From CAZOVB01 sp964583095 (lineage in GTDB: Bacteria; Planctomycetota; Phycisphaerae; SM23-33): a stretch of 64,000 bases of DNA. Position numbers and translations under genes: made by a program. Positions 1 to 8,310 of this stretch are shown piece by piece (position 1 is the first letter of the stretch; each line of letters starts with the position of its first letter). The notes under the pieces are model-generated. The model was not told where the DNA came from, did no database searches, and worked only from the letters and a program-made list of their open reading frames with translations. The DNA lies in assembly GCA_964583095.1 (NCBI GenBank), contig CAZOVB010000002.1:62001-126000 (forward strand), read 5' to 3'.

Positions 1-2
1 GG

Positions 3-650
3 AAGCAGAACGGCCTGGTCGTCGTCCTGCCCGGAATCGAGGGGCCAAGCCATTTCAACGCAGACATCAAGAAGGGAATCGTCAACTCCTCTCTGGACTA
101 CGCGGTGACCGTCTACGCATGGGGCGTGCCCGGCCTGGCCCTGGTCAACCAGATGGACTTCGTGGGCAACCACATGCGGGCAGGGCGACTGGCCGACTAT
201 ATCCAGGAATACCAGAAGGAATACCCCGACAGGCCCGTGTGGCTCGTCGGACACAGCGGCGGAGGCGGTATTGCCGTTTTTGCCGCAGAAGCCCTGGACC
301 CAGGTTACAAGGTCGATGGCCTGATCCTCCTGGCCGCCAGTATCAGCAAGGACTATCCCCTGGACAAGGCCCTGGCCAAGGTCCGAGGCCCCATCGTCAA
401 TTTCTACAACCCCAACGATTCGGCTCTGCTGGGTCTGGGAACCACCCTGACCAGCAACGTCGACGGGCGAAGAGGTCCCTCGGCCGGCCTGAACGGCTTT
501 AGCCGGTCCTACCCGGGCCTGCACGAAATCCCCGTCCGCTCCTCCTCCAATCCCCACGGAGCAGCCACGAAGCCCGGTTTCGTCCGCAGCAATGTGGTGC
601 CCTGGATCCAAAGGAACTCTTCGGGCCGGCTCGCCGGGGGCAATCGATAA
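3..650 (+). CDS. alpha/beta hydrolase family protein (5' truncated)
   Basis: The reading frame is open from the window edge to a TAA stop, giving 215 visible residues; the true start lies upstream. The nucleophile elbow GHSGGG is clear, preceded by the PGIEG turn that usually forms the oxyanion-hole region of alpha/beta hydrolases. NPND and NPHG near the C-terminus are candidate positions for the catalytic acid and histidine. No signal peptide can be judged because the N-terminus is missing. The substrate cannot be predicted; a lipase/esterase-like serine hydrolase is the safest reading. The next gene starts 75 bases downstream on the same strand. Confidence 0.75.
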   Translation, partial: KQNGLVVVLPGIEGPSHFNADIKKGIVNSSLDYAVTVYAWGVPGLALVNQMDFVGNHMRAGRLADYIQEYQKEYPDRPVWLVGHSGGGGIAVFAAEALDPGYKVDGLILLAASISKDYPLDKALAKVRGPIVNFYNPNDSALLGLGTTLTSNVDGRRGPSAGLNGFSRSYPGLHEIPVRSSSNPHGAATKPGFVRSNVVPWIQRNSSGRLAGGNR

Positions 651-725
651 TCACCTCTGCGTCGCTTGCCTGAGCAGAGAGTGCGGCGTGCATTTGCCCC
701 CACCAGGCGATACCATAATTCGCCT

Positions 726-1664
726 ATGCACACCTACCCCACAGGACTGGTCCTGGGCAGATTCATGCCCCCACACGCGGGACACCTGTATCTGATCGAA
801 CGCGCCGCAGCCCAGGTCGGTCGGCTGGAGCTGATCCTCCTGAGCCGAACGGAAGATTCGATTCCCGGTTCGCTGCGGGCCGGCTGGCTGGAGCAACTGG
901 TGCCCGGCAATGTCAGGCTGTGGCACGTGGCGAATCGTCATCCCCGCGATTACTCGGATCCCGACGTCTGGCAGAAGTGGAGGAAGCTCGTCGAATCGGT
1001 CCTGCCCGAAAGCCCGGACCTGGTCTTTTCCTCCGAAGATTACGGCAATCAACTGGCTGAGCTTCTCCGAGCCCAGCACGTGATGATCGATCCTGCCCGC
1101 CGCGAAGTGCCTGTCTCGGCCTCTCAGATCCGCAACGACCCCATGACCCACTGGGTCTATCTGCCCGAGCCGGCAAGGGACTGGTTCGTGCGTCGCACCG
1201 CCGTCCTCCTGGATGCACCTCAAAGCGCCGAGGAAATTTCCCGACGCATCGCCGACCGGGCCGAGACAGCCTGCTGTTCCTGGCCGGCTTCTGCCTCCTC
1301 ACTGCTGTCGGCAGAACAGGCCCGTGAGACAGCCAGGGCCCAGATCGAGTGCGAACGACAGACGGCTTTTCGGGCCAACCGCGTCCTGCTCTGTCCGGGC
1401 TCCCTGATCGGAATTCGCCTCCACACCCGGCCTGGCAAATCGCGTATTGCAGAGCTTTCTCCCAAGGCCCTGGCCCGGAGGTATCCGTTGATCCTCTCGG
1501 GCCCACTGGACGCATTGGAGCCGGGGGGCAGGGCATTTCTGAGGCGGCTTCGAACCCGATGCCGGCCGGGGCAATGGATTGACCTGCCTGCCGCTCCGGC
1601 CGAGGCCTTTCGAGAAGCCCTCCTGGCGGTTTTCCGCCTGGCGGATCCGTGCGCCGATTCCTGA
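726..1664 (+). CDS. NadR-type nicotinamide-nucleotide adenylyltransferase-like protein with divergent C-terminal half
   Basis: The protein has 312 residues from ATG 726. An open frame extends upstream to 666, but the nucleotidyltransferase signature begins right after 726. The N-terminal half is a cytidylyltransferase-like fold: GRFMPPHAGH carries the HxGH motif (His17, His20), and VSASQIR matches the ISSTxxR motif. This arrangement and the following DPMTHW stretch resemble NadR, which makes NAD from NMN and ATP. NadR normally continues into a ribosylnicotinamide kinase with a P-loop; residues 165-312 here show no Walker A motif, so the kinase is absent or replaced. A -10-like CATAAT sits at 714-719, only 7 bases before the start. 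nadA lies about 16 kb away. Confidence 0.7.
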   Translation: MHTYPTGLVLGRFMPPHAGHLYLIERAAAQVGRLELILLSRTEDSIPGSLRAGWLEQLVPGNVRLWHVANRHPRDYSDPDVWQKWRKLVESVLPESPDLVFSSEDYGNQLAELLRAQHVMIDPARREVPVSASQIRNDPMTHWVYLPEPARDWFVRRTAVLLDAPQSAEEISRRIADRAETACCSWPASASSLLSAEQARETARAQIECERQTAFRANRVLLCPGSLIGIRLHTRPGKSRIAELSPKALARRYPLILSGPLDALEPGGRAFLRRLRTRCRPGQWIDLPAAPAEAFREALLAVFRLADPCADS

Positions 1665-1839
1665 TTCCACCCTCCTGCCGCGACGGAGGCCTTGCAGGCC
1701 TTGGAAGCATTCTCCTCAGAGCCCGGCGGCTTTTGTCGCCAAGGCAGCGCGGCTGCTCAAGAAGGCTCCCTTCCGTGTCGAAATCGAGTGCGGAATGCCC
1801 AGTTACTGGGCAGGTTTTCGTCCGACGTCTTCCGCCGGC

Positions 1840-1855
1840 TGGGGCACTGCTTGCG
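1840..1855 (+). promoter_or_regulatory. possible sigma-54 promoter
   Basis: TGGGGCA-CTGC-TTGC keeps the GG and GC pairs at the spacing required by sigma-54 and has the TTGC -12 core, but the -24 half matches TGGCACG only in its first bases. It lies 37 bases before the start at 1892. It is far weaker than the perfect sites near 42.6-43.0 kb. Confidence 0.3.
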
Positions 1856-1891
1856 GATCCCGGCGTAACGGAGCCCGATGGGGTCGAGATC

Positions 1892-2839
1892 ATGAGAATA
1901 CTCCTTGCCAGTCAGACCGGGGACCTGATCGCTCCTCTTCGAAAAGGAGCCGAAGGGAATATCCGCCAGATCCTCACGTGCCCCACGGCCGGGGAGATCC
2001 TTGAGGAACTCGGCCAGGCCCCGGGGCCCCGAATCGTAATCCTGGAGGGACAGACCGACAAGTACGACCCCCAGCAACTCTGCCGGGACATTCGCCGTCT
2101 CCCGATCGAAGACTACTGCTACGTCCTGGTGATTCTGGACTCGGACTCCAACTGCGACGACTTCTTCCAGGCCGGAGCGGATGACTGCATCCGCCCGCCG
2201 GTTACCGCCCAGCGCCTTGGCGGACACCTCCAGGCTGCCCTTCGCGTGACCCAGCTCAATGCCCAACTCTCCGAGATCCACCGCAGCGCCCCGGTGGCGA
2301 TGGTCCTGCTGGATGCCGGCGGACAGGTCAAGCAAACCAATCCCGCTGTGGATCGCCTCCTCAAGTCGGCACGCGGTAAAGCGGCGACCCCTTTGGCACC
2401 TTGCCTCGAATCCCTCACGGGCCAAGCCGGTTGCGGCAAGAGCGAGAATTGCCGGGGCTGTCAAGCACACGCCGTTCTCCAAAACGCCCTCCAGAAAGAG
2501 GAATTTCACGAGCGTCAACCGGTGGCGGTTCCTCCGCAGGTACCCCTGGATGAGCGGATGCATCTGCTGATTTCCACCGCACCCATTACCGTCGGACACG
2601 CTCCGATGATCCTCGTGAGCCTCGAAGATATCTCCAGCATCTGGAAGAGCCGCAGGAGACTCCAGAAGACCATTGCCCAGCTCAAAGCCTTCAATCGGCT
2701 GGCGGTGGGAAGGGAACTCCAGATGGTCGAGCTCAAGCGCCGGATCAATCAGCTGCACCGCAGGTGCGGGGAAGAAGCCCCCTACGACATCGATTTCGCC
2801 GGCCCGGAACCCTCCATGGATCTAATCGATTCCCAATGA
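1892..2839 (+). CDS. pseudo-receiver plus PAS domain signalling protein
   Basis: The start at ATG 1892 gives 315 residues; the frame is open further upstream but that part is not protein-like. Residues 1-115 resemble a response-regulator receiver, but the phospho-accepting Asp is replaced by Glu52 (VILEGQ) and the conserved Lys by Arg101 (CIRPP), so it is probably not phosphorylated. Residues 125-250 look PAS-like and carry a cysteine cluster, Cys171, Cys181, Cys187 and Cys190 (GCG-x3-C-x2-C form). This kind of cluster is known from sensory PAS domains, where a metal or redox role is plausible. The C-terminus is helical. Its stop overlaps the histidine kinase start (ATGA), so the two are translationally coupled and may be a sensor-kinase pair. 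Confidence 0.65.
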   Translation: MRILLASQTGDLIAPLRKGAEGNIRQILTCPTAGEILEELGQAPGPRIVILEGQTDKYDPQQLCRDIRRLPIEDYCYVLVILDSDSNCDDFFQAGADDCIRPPVTAQRLGGHLQAALRVTQLNAQLSEIHRSAPVAMVLLDAGGQVKQTNPAVDRLLKSARGKAATPLAPCLESLTGQAGCGKSENCRGCQAHAVLQNALQKEEFHERQPVAVPPQVPLDERMHLLISTAPITVGHAPMILVSLEDISSIWKSRRRLQKTIAQLKAFNRLAVGRELQMVELKRRINQLHRRCGEEAPYDIDFAGPEPSMDLIDSQ

Positions 2840-3843
2840 CACAGACCCATAGAAAACCGGCAACCGATTCCCCGCCCGGCGAGGAAGCCGCTCATGCCCG
2901 GCAGCTTGCCAGGCTGCGACACGAACTGGACAAGGCCCGGCTCTACATGGATCGAACCCGGGCGCGAAGCCGCCGGCAGGGCAGGCTGCTGCAGGAATCG
3001 CGTATCGCGCTACTGAACATTGTTCGGGACTTGGAACAGGCCCAGCAACAGGAAGAATCCTTGCGCGTTCGCGTCTCCCAGATGAACCAGGTCCTGGAAG
3101 AGAAGATCGAGTCCCGAACCGCCCAGGTGCGAAGACTCCTGGAGCAGAAGGACGCCTTTGTGGACAAGCTGGGACATGACCTCAAGACCCCCCTGACCCC
3201 CCTGGTCGCCCTGCTGCCCCTGCTCAAGAGCCGCTGTGCCCGGGATGACGAGTTGAGCGAGCTGTTCGATGTCCTGATCAGTAATGTCGGATACATACGA
3301 AAACTGGTCGAGGAAATACTCTTGCTGACCGATCTGGGCGAGCCCTCGCCGCTCAAAGGCGCCCAGACGGTGATTCTCGCCCCCGAGGTACAGAGGGTCC
3401 TGGGGGCCCTGGCCGGCGAGGCCTCCAGAAAAAACGTGCAATTGCGCTCACGAGACCTGGACGAACTGGAGCTCTACGTGAACAAGCCGCTCTTGGGCCA
3501 GCTCCTGGAAGAGCTGGTCACCAATGCGATCAAGTACTCCCGGCCCGGTGGGGGATATGTGGAAGTCAGTGCTCAGAAACGCAACCGCGAGGTGCTCTTG
3601 CGCATCGAAGATGACGGCATCGGCATGGCTCCCGATACGGCCAGGCAAGCCTTCGGCGAGTTCTTCAAAGCCGACCAGGCCCGTCACGACCGCAGCTCGA
3701 TCGGGTTGGGCCTGTCTATCTGCAAGCACATCGTGGAGAAGCACAACGGAAGCATCCGTCTGGAAAGCCGGGGCCTGGCCGCCGGCACCAGCGTCTGGGT
3801 CACCCTTCCTTCAAAGCCCGATACCGAGGCAGCAAAAACCTGA
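2836..3843 (+). CDS. soluble sensor histidine kinase
   Basis: The 335-residue kinase begins at the ATGA overlap with the previous gene. There is no membrane segment, so it should act in the cytoplasm. Residues 20-105 are charged and helical (coiled coil). The dimerisation/phospho-acceptor H-box is LGHDLKTPL with His114. The catalytic ATPase domain shows the N-box NAIKYS, the G1 box DDGIGM and the G2 box GLGLSI. The lack of its own sensory domain suggests input comes from the preceding PAS protein. A single-domain response regulator follows 8 bases downstream and is the obvious phosphoryl acceptor. Confidence 0.9.
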   Translation: MTQTHRKPATDSPPGEEAAHARQLARLRHELDKARLYMDRTRARSRRQGRLLQESRIALLNIVRDLEQAQQQEESLRVRVSQMNQVLEEKIESRTAQVRRLLEQKDAFVDKLGHDLKTPLTPLVALLPLLKSRCARDDELSELFDVLISNVGYIRKLVEEILLLTDLGEPSPLKGAQTVILAPEVQRVLGALAGEASRKNVQLRSRDLDELELYVNKPLLGQLLEELVTNAIKYSRPGGGYVEVSAQKRNREVLLRIEDDGIGMAPDTARQAFGEFFKADQARHDRSSIGLGLSICKHIVEKHNGSIRLESRGLAAGTSVWVTLPSKPDTEAAKT

Positions 3844-3851
3844 GGCAAACC

Positions 3852-4226
3852 ATGAAGCAGACCGTGATGATCGTTGACGACGACCCGTCGGTCCTTGTGA
3901 CGGTTCGAAGCGTGCTCAAGACCTCCCGGATCGACTGCCTGGCCGCTCCCAGCGGCAGCCAGTGCCTCCACCATCTCAAACAGGGCTTTAAGGGGCTGAT
4001 CCTCCTGGATGTGATGATGCCCCTGATGGACGGATGGCAGACCCTCCGGGCCATGTGTCATGCCGGGATGGACGAGGGCAACCTGATCTGCATGCTCACC
4101 GCGGTTCGGAACCCGCCCCCCGAGGCCGCCGACCTGAAGGACCGCGTAGTGGACTACATGCGAAAGCCCTTCGACTCACAGGACTTGATTCAAAGGGTGC
4201 AGGAATACCTGGGCTATATCGCCTAG
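3852..4226 (+). CDS. CheY-like single-domain response regulator
   Basis: The protein is a 124-residue stand-alone receiver. All key residues are present: acidic pocket Asp9-Asp11 (VDDDP), phospho-acceptor Asp53 (LLDVMMP), Thr83 (MLTA) and Lys105 (RKPF). There is no output domain, so it works by protein-protein contact, as CheY does on FliM or as a relay to another kinase. It is the last gene of a three-gene signalling run and precedes two chemoreceptor genes, so a role in motility control is plausible but not proven. Confidence 0.88.
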   Translation: MKQTVMIVDDDPSVLVTVRSVLKTSRIDCLAAPSGSQCLHHLKQGFKGLILLDVMMPLMDGWQTLRAMCHAGMDEGNLICMLTAVRNPPPEAADLKDRVVDYMRKPFDSQDLIQRVQEYLGYIA

Positions 4227-4296
4227 TGCGATCTGCTCCAAACCCGGAATCTGACCGCTTTGGAGGCCGGATTTCGGGCAGACGGTTTCTTTGATC

Positions 4297-4324
4297 TAAG
4301 GGAAAGACAGGAAATATCCGATCG
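4297..4324 (+). promoter_or_regulatory. sigma-28 (FliA)-like promoter for the chemoreceptor genes
   Basis: TAAG at 4297-4300 and TCCGATCG at 4317-4324, with a 16-base spacer, resemble the FliA consensus TAAA-N15-GCCGATAA (3 of 4 and 5 of 8 matches). The site is about 95 bases before the receptor start, in the gap after the response regulator. Chemoreceptors are common sigma-28 targets. Confidence 0.33.
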
Positions 4325-4417
4325 CAACCTCGTAGTCTCGGGCGATCGGCCCAGGCAACCGCATCAGATTCTACACCGCGTTGCATCGCGGGAAACCTAC
4401 CAGGAAAGGCTGCACCA

Positions 4418-6472
4418 ATGAACACGAAGAACTGGACGATCGGGAAACGCATCGTTGTCGGATTCGGCGTCATACTGGCCCTGTTGGTCATCGTGGGAAC
4501 CATCGGCTTCATCGCCCTGCTCTCCTCCACCTCGGGCTTCAGCGAATACCGGGAACTGGCTCTTCAGAGCAACCTGATGGGACGCCTCCAGGCCAACATG
4601 CTCATGTCCCGGATGCAGGCCGTCAAATACCTCAACAACAACAGCGATCTGCACCACGACCAGTTCCAGGAGCGTTGGCAGTTGCTCGAAGAACTGCTGG
4701 CCAGGGGCAACGAGGAGTTCACCACCGGAGACTCCGCGGCAACCCTGCGAACCTCCCGGCGCCAGATGCAGGAATACAAGCAGGCCTTCGAGGAGATCGT
4801 CGAAAAGTTCGCGGTCCGGGACAAGATCGTCAACGAGGGCCTCAACGTCCAAGGCCCCGAAGCCGCAAAGCATCTGACCTCGGTCATGGTAGACACCGCC
4901 GCAGCCGGCAAGTCCGAATTGGCAACCATGACAGGAAAGGCGATGCGAAGCCTCCTGCTGGCCAGGTTGTATGTGGTCAAGTACCTCGAAGAGAATCGCA
5001 GCGAATACGCCCAGCGGGCCCAGAAGGAACTCCGCGACTGCCGGCAACAGCTTCAGCCGCTTCGAGACCAATTGCAGGACCCCCAGGCCAGGGAGAACCT
5101 GCGTGAAATCGACGAACACCTGGACAACTACACAAAGGGCTTCGACCGGGTCATCGCGACCATCAAGGAACGCAACGACCTGATCGAAAACGCCCTGGAC
5201 AAGCTCGGTCCGCAGTTTGCCGAGGCCCTGGAAGACGCCAAGCTCAAGATCAAGGCTCGACAGGACGAACTGGGGCCCCAGGTCCAGAGCGCCAATTTCT
5301 GGGCGATCATTCTCATCAGCACCGTCGTCCTGGCCGCCATTGCCTTGGGTGTTGTGCTGGCTGTGTTCATTACCCAAAGCATCGTCCGCGTTCTGGGTCG
5401 GGTCATCGAGGGACTCCAGGAGGGTTCCAACCAGGTTTCCGAGACCGCAGGTTCGGTGGCCAACTCCTCCCAGGGCCTGGCCGACAATTCCGGCAAGCAG
5501 GCCGCCGCCATCGAAGAGACCTCCGCCAGCCTCGAGGAGATCGTCTCCCTGATCAAGCAGAACTCCGACAACTGCAAGCACGCCTCCACGATGGCAGACC
5601 AGAACACCGCTTCGACCCGCGAAGCCCGGAGCCTGGCCGAAAACGCACTGAACATGGCCAAGCAGGGCGACGAAGCCGTCCAACGGATGGGACAGGCCAT
5701 CAACCAGATACAGACTTCCAGCCAGGAAACCGCCAAGGTCGTCAAGACCATCGACGAAATCGCCTTCCAGACCAATCTGCTCGCCCTGAACGCCGCGGTC
5801 GAAGCCGCCCGGGCCGGCGAGGTCGGAAAGGGCTTTGCCGTCGTGGCCGAGGAAGTCCGAAACCTCGCCCAGCGCTCCGCCCAGGCCGCCCGGGAAACCG
5901 CCGATCTCATCGAGGAATCCTCCAAGGACTCCCAGCGAGGCGTGACCGTGAGCAACGAGGTCATGGAAACCTTCAAGACCATCGAGGAGACCATTCAGAA
6001 GGTCGCGACACACGTAGCGGAAATCTCGGCCGCCAGCGAAGAGCAGAACCAGACGATCAACTCCGTCGCCGCAGCCAGCGAGGAACAGACCTCCGGCATC
6101 AACCAGATCAACGACGGCGTCAACCAGATCGACCAGACCACCCAGTCCAACGCCGCCAGTGCCGAGGAACTCGCCGCCAGCGCCGAAGAGCTTTCCGGCC
6201 AGACCGAGGAACTCAACGGCATGATCCTCGATCTTCAGAACGTCGTCGGGGGCAACGGCGACGCGGGATACACGCCCTCTTCGCGCTATCGTCGCGAGTC
6301 GAGCCAACCCGGCGGGCAGGGCCCCAAGAGGCAAAGCGCTGCTTCCAAGCCCTCCGGAACCGGCCGGCTCAAGAGGCCCCGGATTTCCGAGGAGCCCGAA
6401 GTCCAGAACGACGAGGAAGGGGAGAACTCCATCCCCTTCGATGAGGTCTCCCAGGCCGACGTGGACTTCTAA
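4418..6472 (+). CDS. methyl-accepting chemotaxis protein with HBM-like sensor region
   Basis: The 684-residue receptor has a classical topology: a membrane helix at about residues 11-33, a periplasmic part to about 290, a second helix at 291-315, then a cytoplasmic signalling part. The periplasmic region begins with a long helix containing GRLQANMLMSRMQAVKYL, which resembles helical bimodular (HBM) sensor domains that bind small organic acids; the ligand is unknown. The hairpin tip is recognisable in DEIAFQTNLLALNAAVEAAR, followed by GEVGKGFAVVAEEVR, the CheA/CheW contact region. The tail is low complexity and ends acidic, without a clear CheR-binding pentapeptide. A second receptor gene follows 23 bases later. 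Confidence 0.93.
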   Translation: MNTKNWTIGKRIVVGFGVILALLVIVGTIGFIALLSSTSGFSEYRELALQSNLMGRLQANMLMSRMQAVKYLNNNSDLHHDQFQERWQLLEELLARGNEEFTTGDSAATLRTSRRQMQEYKQAFEEIVEKFAVRDKIVNEGLNVQGPEAAKHLTSVMVDTAAAGKSELATMTGKAMRSLLLARLYVVKYLEENRSEYAQRAQKELRDCRQQLQPLRDQLQDPQARENLREIDEHLDNYTKGFDRVIATIKERNDLIENALDKLGPQFAEALEDAKLKIKARQDELGPQVQSANFWAIILISTVVLAAIALGVVLAVFITQSIVRVLGRVIEGLQEGSNQVSETAGSVANSSQGLADNSGKQAAAIEETSASLEEIVSLIKQNSDNCKHASTMADQNTASTREARSLAENALNMAKQGDEAVQRMGQAINQIQTSSQETAKVVKTIDEIAFQTNLLALNAAVEAARAGEVGKGFAVVAEEVRNLAQRSAQAARETADLIEESSKDSQRGVTVSNEVMETFKTIEETIQKVATHVAEISAASEEQNQTINSVAAASEEQTSGINQINDGVNQIDQTTQSNAASAEELAASAEELSGQTEELNGMILDLQNVVGGNGDAGYTPSSRYRRESSQPGGQGPKRQSAASKPSGTGRLKRPRISEEPEVQNDEEGENSIPFDEVSQADVDF

Positions 6473-6495
6473 GGCCCCAGGAAGGACAACAGGCC

Positions 6496-7725
6496 ATGAA
6501 TGAGAGACACACGATTCGAAATCGCCTCCGCAGGCTGGGGTGGTTGCTTCCAGCCCTGCTGGGCCTGGCAGCCCTGGCTGCTTCGGCGGGGATGGTTGTA
6601 ACTTTCCCAATCGGACGCGGGCTGCTGGCGGCCACGGCCATCTGCCTGCTGGGGGGGGTATGTCTGCAGGTACGCTCGGCTACCCGACGCGTGCTGGGGG
6701 AACTCATCGCTCCGCTGGACGACCTCTACCGGAACCTGAAGATGGGTTCCCGCGAGGTCGAGGCCATCTGCTCCCAGCAGTCCAACCTGTCCCTGGCCCT
6801 GGCGGATGCCTCGGCCAAGCAAGCCGTCAGCATCGAGGAGATGTCCACCAGCCTCGACCAGACGACGGACATGGTCAAGCAGACCGCCGCCAATGCCCGG
6901 CAGGCACGGGAGATGGCCCAGTCCAATGCCGACAGCGCCTCCTCGGCCAGCCGGCTCGCAGAAGGCGCCCTCACCGCCACCCAGGACGGACAGGGAGCCA
7001 TGACCAGCCTCTCGGGCGTCATGGACCAGATCCGCAGCAGTGCCGAGGAGATGGCTGGCATCATGAAGACCATCGACTCGATCGCTTTCCAGACGAATCT
7101 GCTGGCCCTGAATGCAGCCGTCGAAGCCGCCCGGGCAGGAGAGAGCGGCAAGGGCTTCGCCGTTGTGGCAGAAGAGGTCCGCTCCCTGGCAGGACAATCC
7201 GCCCGGGCCGCGAAGGAAACCGCCGGTCTCATCGAACAGGCCCAGACCCATGCCTCACGAGGCGTGGAGGAGACCGAGCAGATGTCGGCCGTCTTCCAGC
7301 GGATCGCCCAAAGCGCTACCGAAGTGGCAGAAAACATCGCCTCGGTGACCCAGGCCTCCACGGCACAGAGTGAGCTGATCGAGTCGATCTCCTCGGCCTC
7401 GGGCGACCAGGCCTCCAATGTCGAGCAGATCCACAACGCCGTTCAGCAGATCGACCAGGTCACCCAGGCCAATGCCACCAGTGCCGAAGAGATGGCCGTC
7501 TCGGCCCGGGAGCTTTCCAACCAGTCCACAGGCCTGGCCGGGCTGGTCACGCGTCTGGGCGGAATCCTGGGCCAGCCGCCCCGAAAACCCAAGGACCAAG
7601 TCTCAATCAACCGGAGCGGAAACAAGCAGGATCGGCCTGCTGGTTCATCCTCACCAAAGCAGAAGCAGTGGAAGGCCCAAGGCCGAACGATGGCTCCGAA
7701 GGGACAAGGTTCGGATCTCGGCTGA
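6496..7725 (+). CDS. methyl-accepting chemotaxis protein lacking a periplasmic domain
   Basis: The 409-residue receptor has two membrane helices (about residues 13-33 and 36-55) separated by only a few residues, so there is essentially no periplasmic sensor. The rest is cytoplasmic signalling coil with the conserved tip IAFQTNLLALNAAVEAARAG followed by SGKGFAVVAEEVRSLAGQ. Such receptors usually sense intracellular or membrane-state cues or partner with another receptor. It is probably co-transcribed with the preceding receptor (23-base gap). The tip sequences of the two receptors are nearly identical, suggesting they can join the same array. No cheA or cheW is in this window. Confidence 0.92.
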   Translation: MNERHTIRNRLRRLGWLLPALLGLAALAASAGMVVTFPIGRGLLAATAICLLGGVCLQVRSATRRVLGELIAPLDDLYRNLKMGSREVEAICSQQSNLSLALADASAKQAVSIEEMSTSLDQTTDMVKQTAANARQAREMAQSNADSASSASRLAEGALTATQDGQGAMTSLSGVMDQIRSSAEEMAGIMKTIDSIAFQTNLLALNAAVEAARAGESGKGFAVVAEEVRSLAGQSARAAKETAGLIEQAQTHASRGVEETEQMSAVFQRIAQSATEVAENIASVTQASTAQSELIESISSASGDQASNVEQIHNAVQQIDQVTQANATSAEEMAVSARELSNQSTGLAGLVTRLGGILGQPPRKPKDQVSINRSGNKQDRPAGSSSPKQKQWKAQGRTMAPKGQGSDLG

Positions 7726-8025
7726 GTTGGAAACCAAATCACTGCCCCGCGTCGTTTCGTCGCTCGTTGCGGCGGAGCGGCGCTTTCTATTCCCCATGCC
7801 CGCAAAGCCCCAGCCTGGCATTCCAGGCCTCGATGGCCCCCTCGCAGTAACGTGTAGCAGCCCGGGGGAAAGATACCTTCGCCGGTCTATCGATGACTCA
7901 GCCGATACTGATGGGGGGACTGACGCAGATGCCGCCGGAACTGCTCATGCAGCCGACTGCGATGACCGAAACCACTGCCGGGGCGAGTACGAAGCCCGGG
8001 GAGCGTTTTTGTTGCCTCCGGGCTC
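7726..8025. other. intergenic stretch without a supported gene
   Basis: This is spacer between the second chemoreceptor and the tRNA promoter. It contains a weak GC-rich inverted repeat (GCCCGG at 7994-7999 and CCGGGC at 8018-8023) with a T-rich loop. A 52-codon frame at 7893-8051 has no ribosome-binding site and runs into the tRNA promoter, so it is not called. No terminator with a T-tract was seen after the receptor gene. Confidence 0.5.
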
Positions 8026-8054
8026 TTGCCGCTTCGCCGCGGCAATGGTAGAAT
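8026..8054 (+). promoter_or_regulatory. sigma-70-type promoter for tRNA-Thr
   Basis: TTGCCG (8026-8031), a 17-base spacer and TAGAAT (8049-8054) fit a housekeeping promoter. The start site would fall near 8061, about 33 bases before the mature tRNA. Confidence 0.6.
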
Positions 8055-8093
8055 CTTGCTTCCATCGGCCCGGGCCACCAGCCCAGGCCAGAA

Positions 8094-8165
8094 GCCGACG
8101 TAGCTCAATGGCAGAGCACAGCTTTCGTAAAGCTGAGGTTGTGGGTTCGATCCCCACCGTCGGCT
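8094..8165 (+). tRNA. tRNA-Thr(CGT)
   Basis: A complete cloverleaf can be drawn. The acceptor stem is GCCGACG with CGTCGGC. The D-arm is GCTC-AATGGCA-GAGC. The anticodon stem CAGCT/AGCTG encloses the loop TTCGTAA with anticodon CGT at 8126-8128, which reads ACG (Thr). The T-arm GTGGG/CCCAC encloses TTCGATC. The discriminator is T8165 and CCA is not encoded. A T-run (TGTTTTTATG) follows directly. No integrase or duplicated tRNA end was seen nearby, so the gene is not an evident integration site. Confidence 0.95.
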
Positions 8166-8310
8166 GTTTTTATGTTTAGATCCATACAGGGGTTATGGAA
8201 ATCATAAAGGGAAACGGGCGGACAGGTGCGCGCAAAAGTGCGCGCCGGACCGCATTTCCCGGCTGATCGGAAAAAGACCTCAGTGGGCGAACATCTCACC
8301 CAGGGCGTTG

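Noticed and set aside
4397..6610. Long open frame opposite the first chemoreceptor (about 700 codons, minus strand)
   Set aside because: It is Gly/Leu/Asp-biased mirror sequence of a repetitive GC-rich coding gene, without family motifs. The plus-strand receptor is certain.
7893..8051. 52-codon frame before the tRNA
   Set aside because: It has no ribosome-binding site, it overlaps the tRNA promoter, and its Met/Thr/Pro-rich sequence has no known match.
8226..8245. Two copies of GTGCGCGC separated by AAAA
   Set aside because: It is a short GC-rich repeat with imperfect hairpin potential and no T-tract; it is not convincing as a terminator or a mobile-element end.
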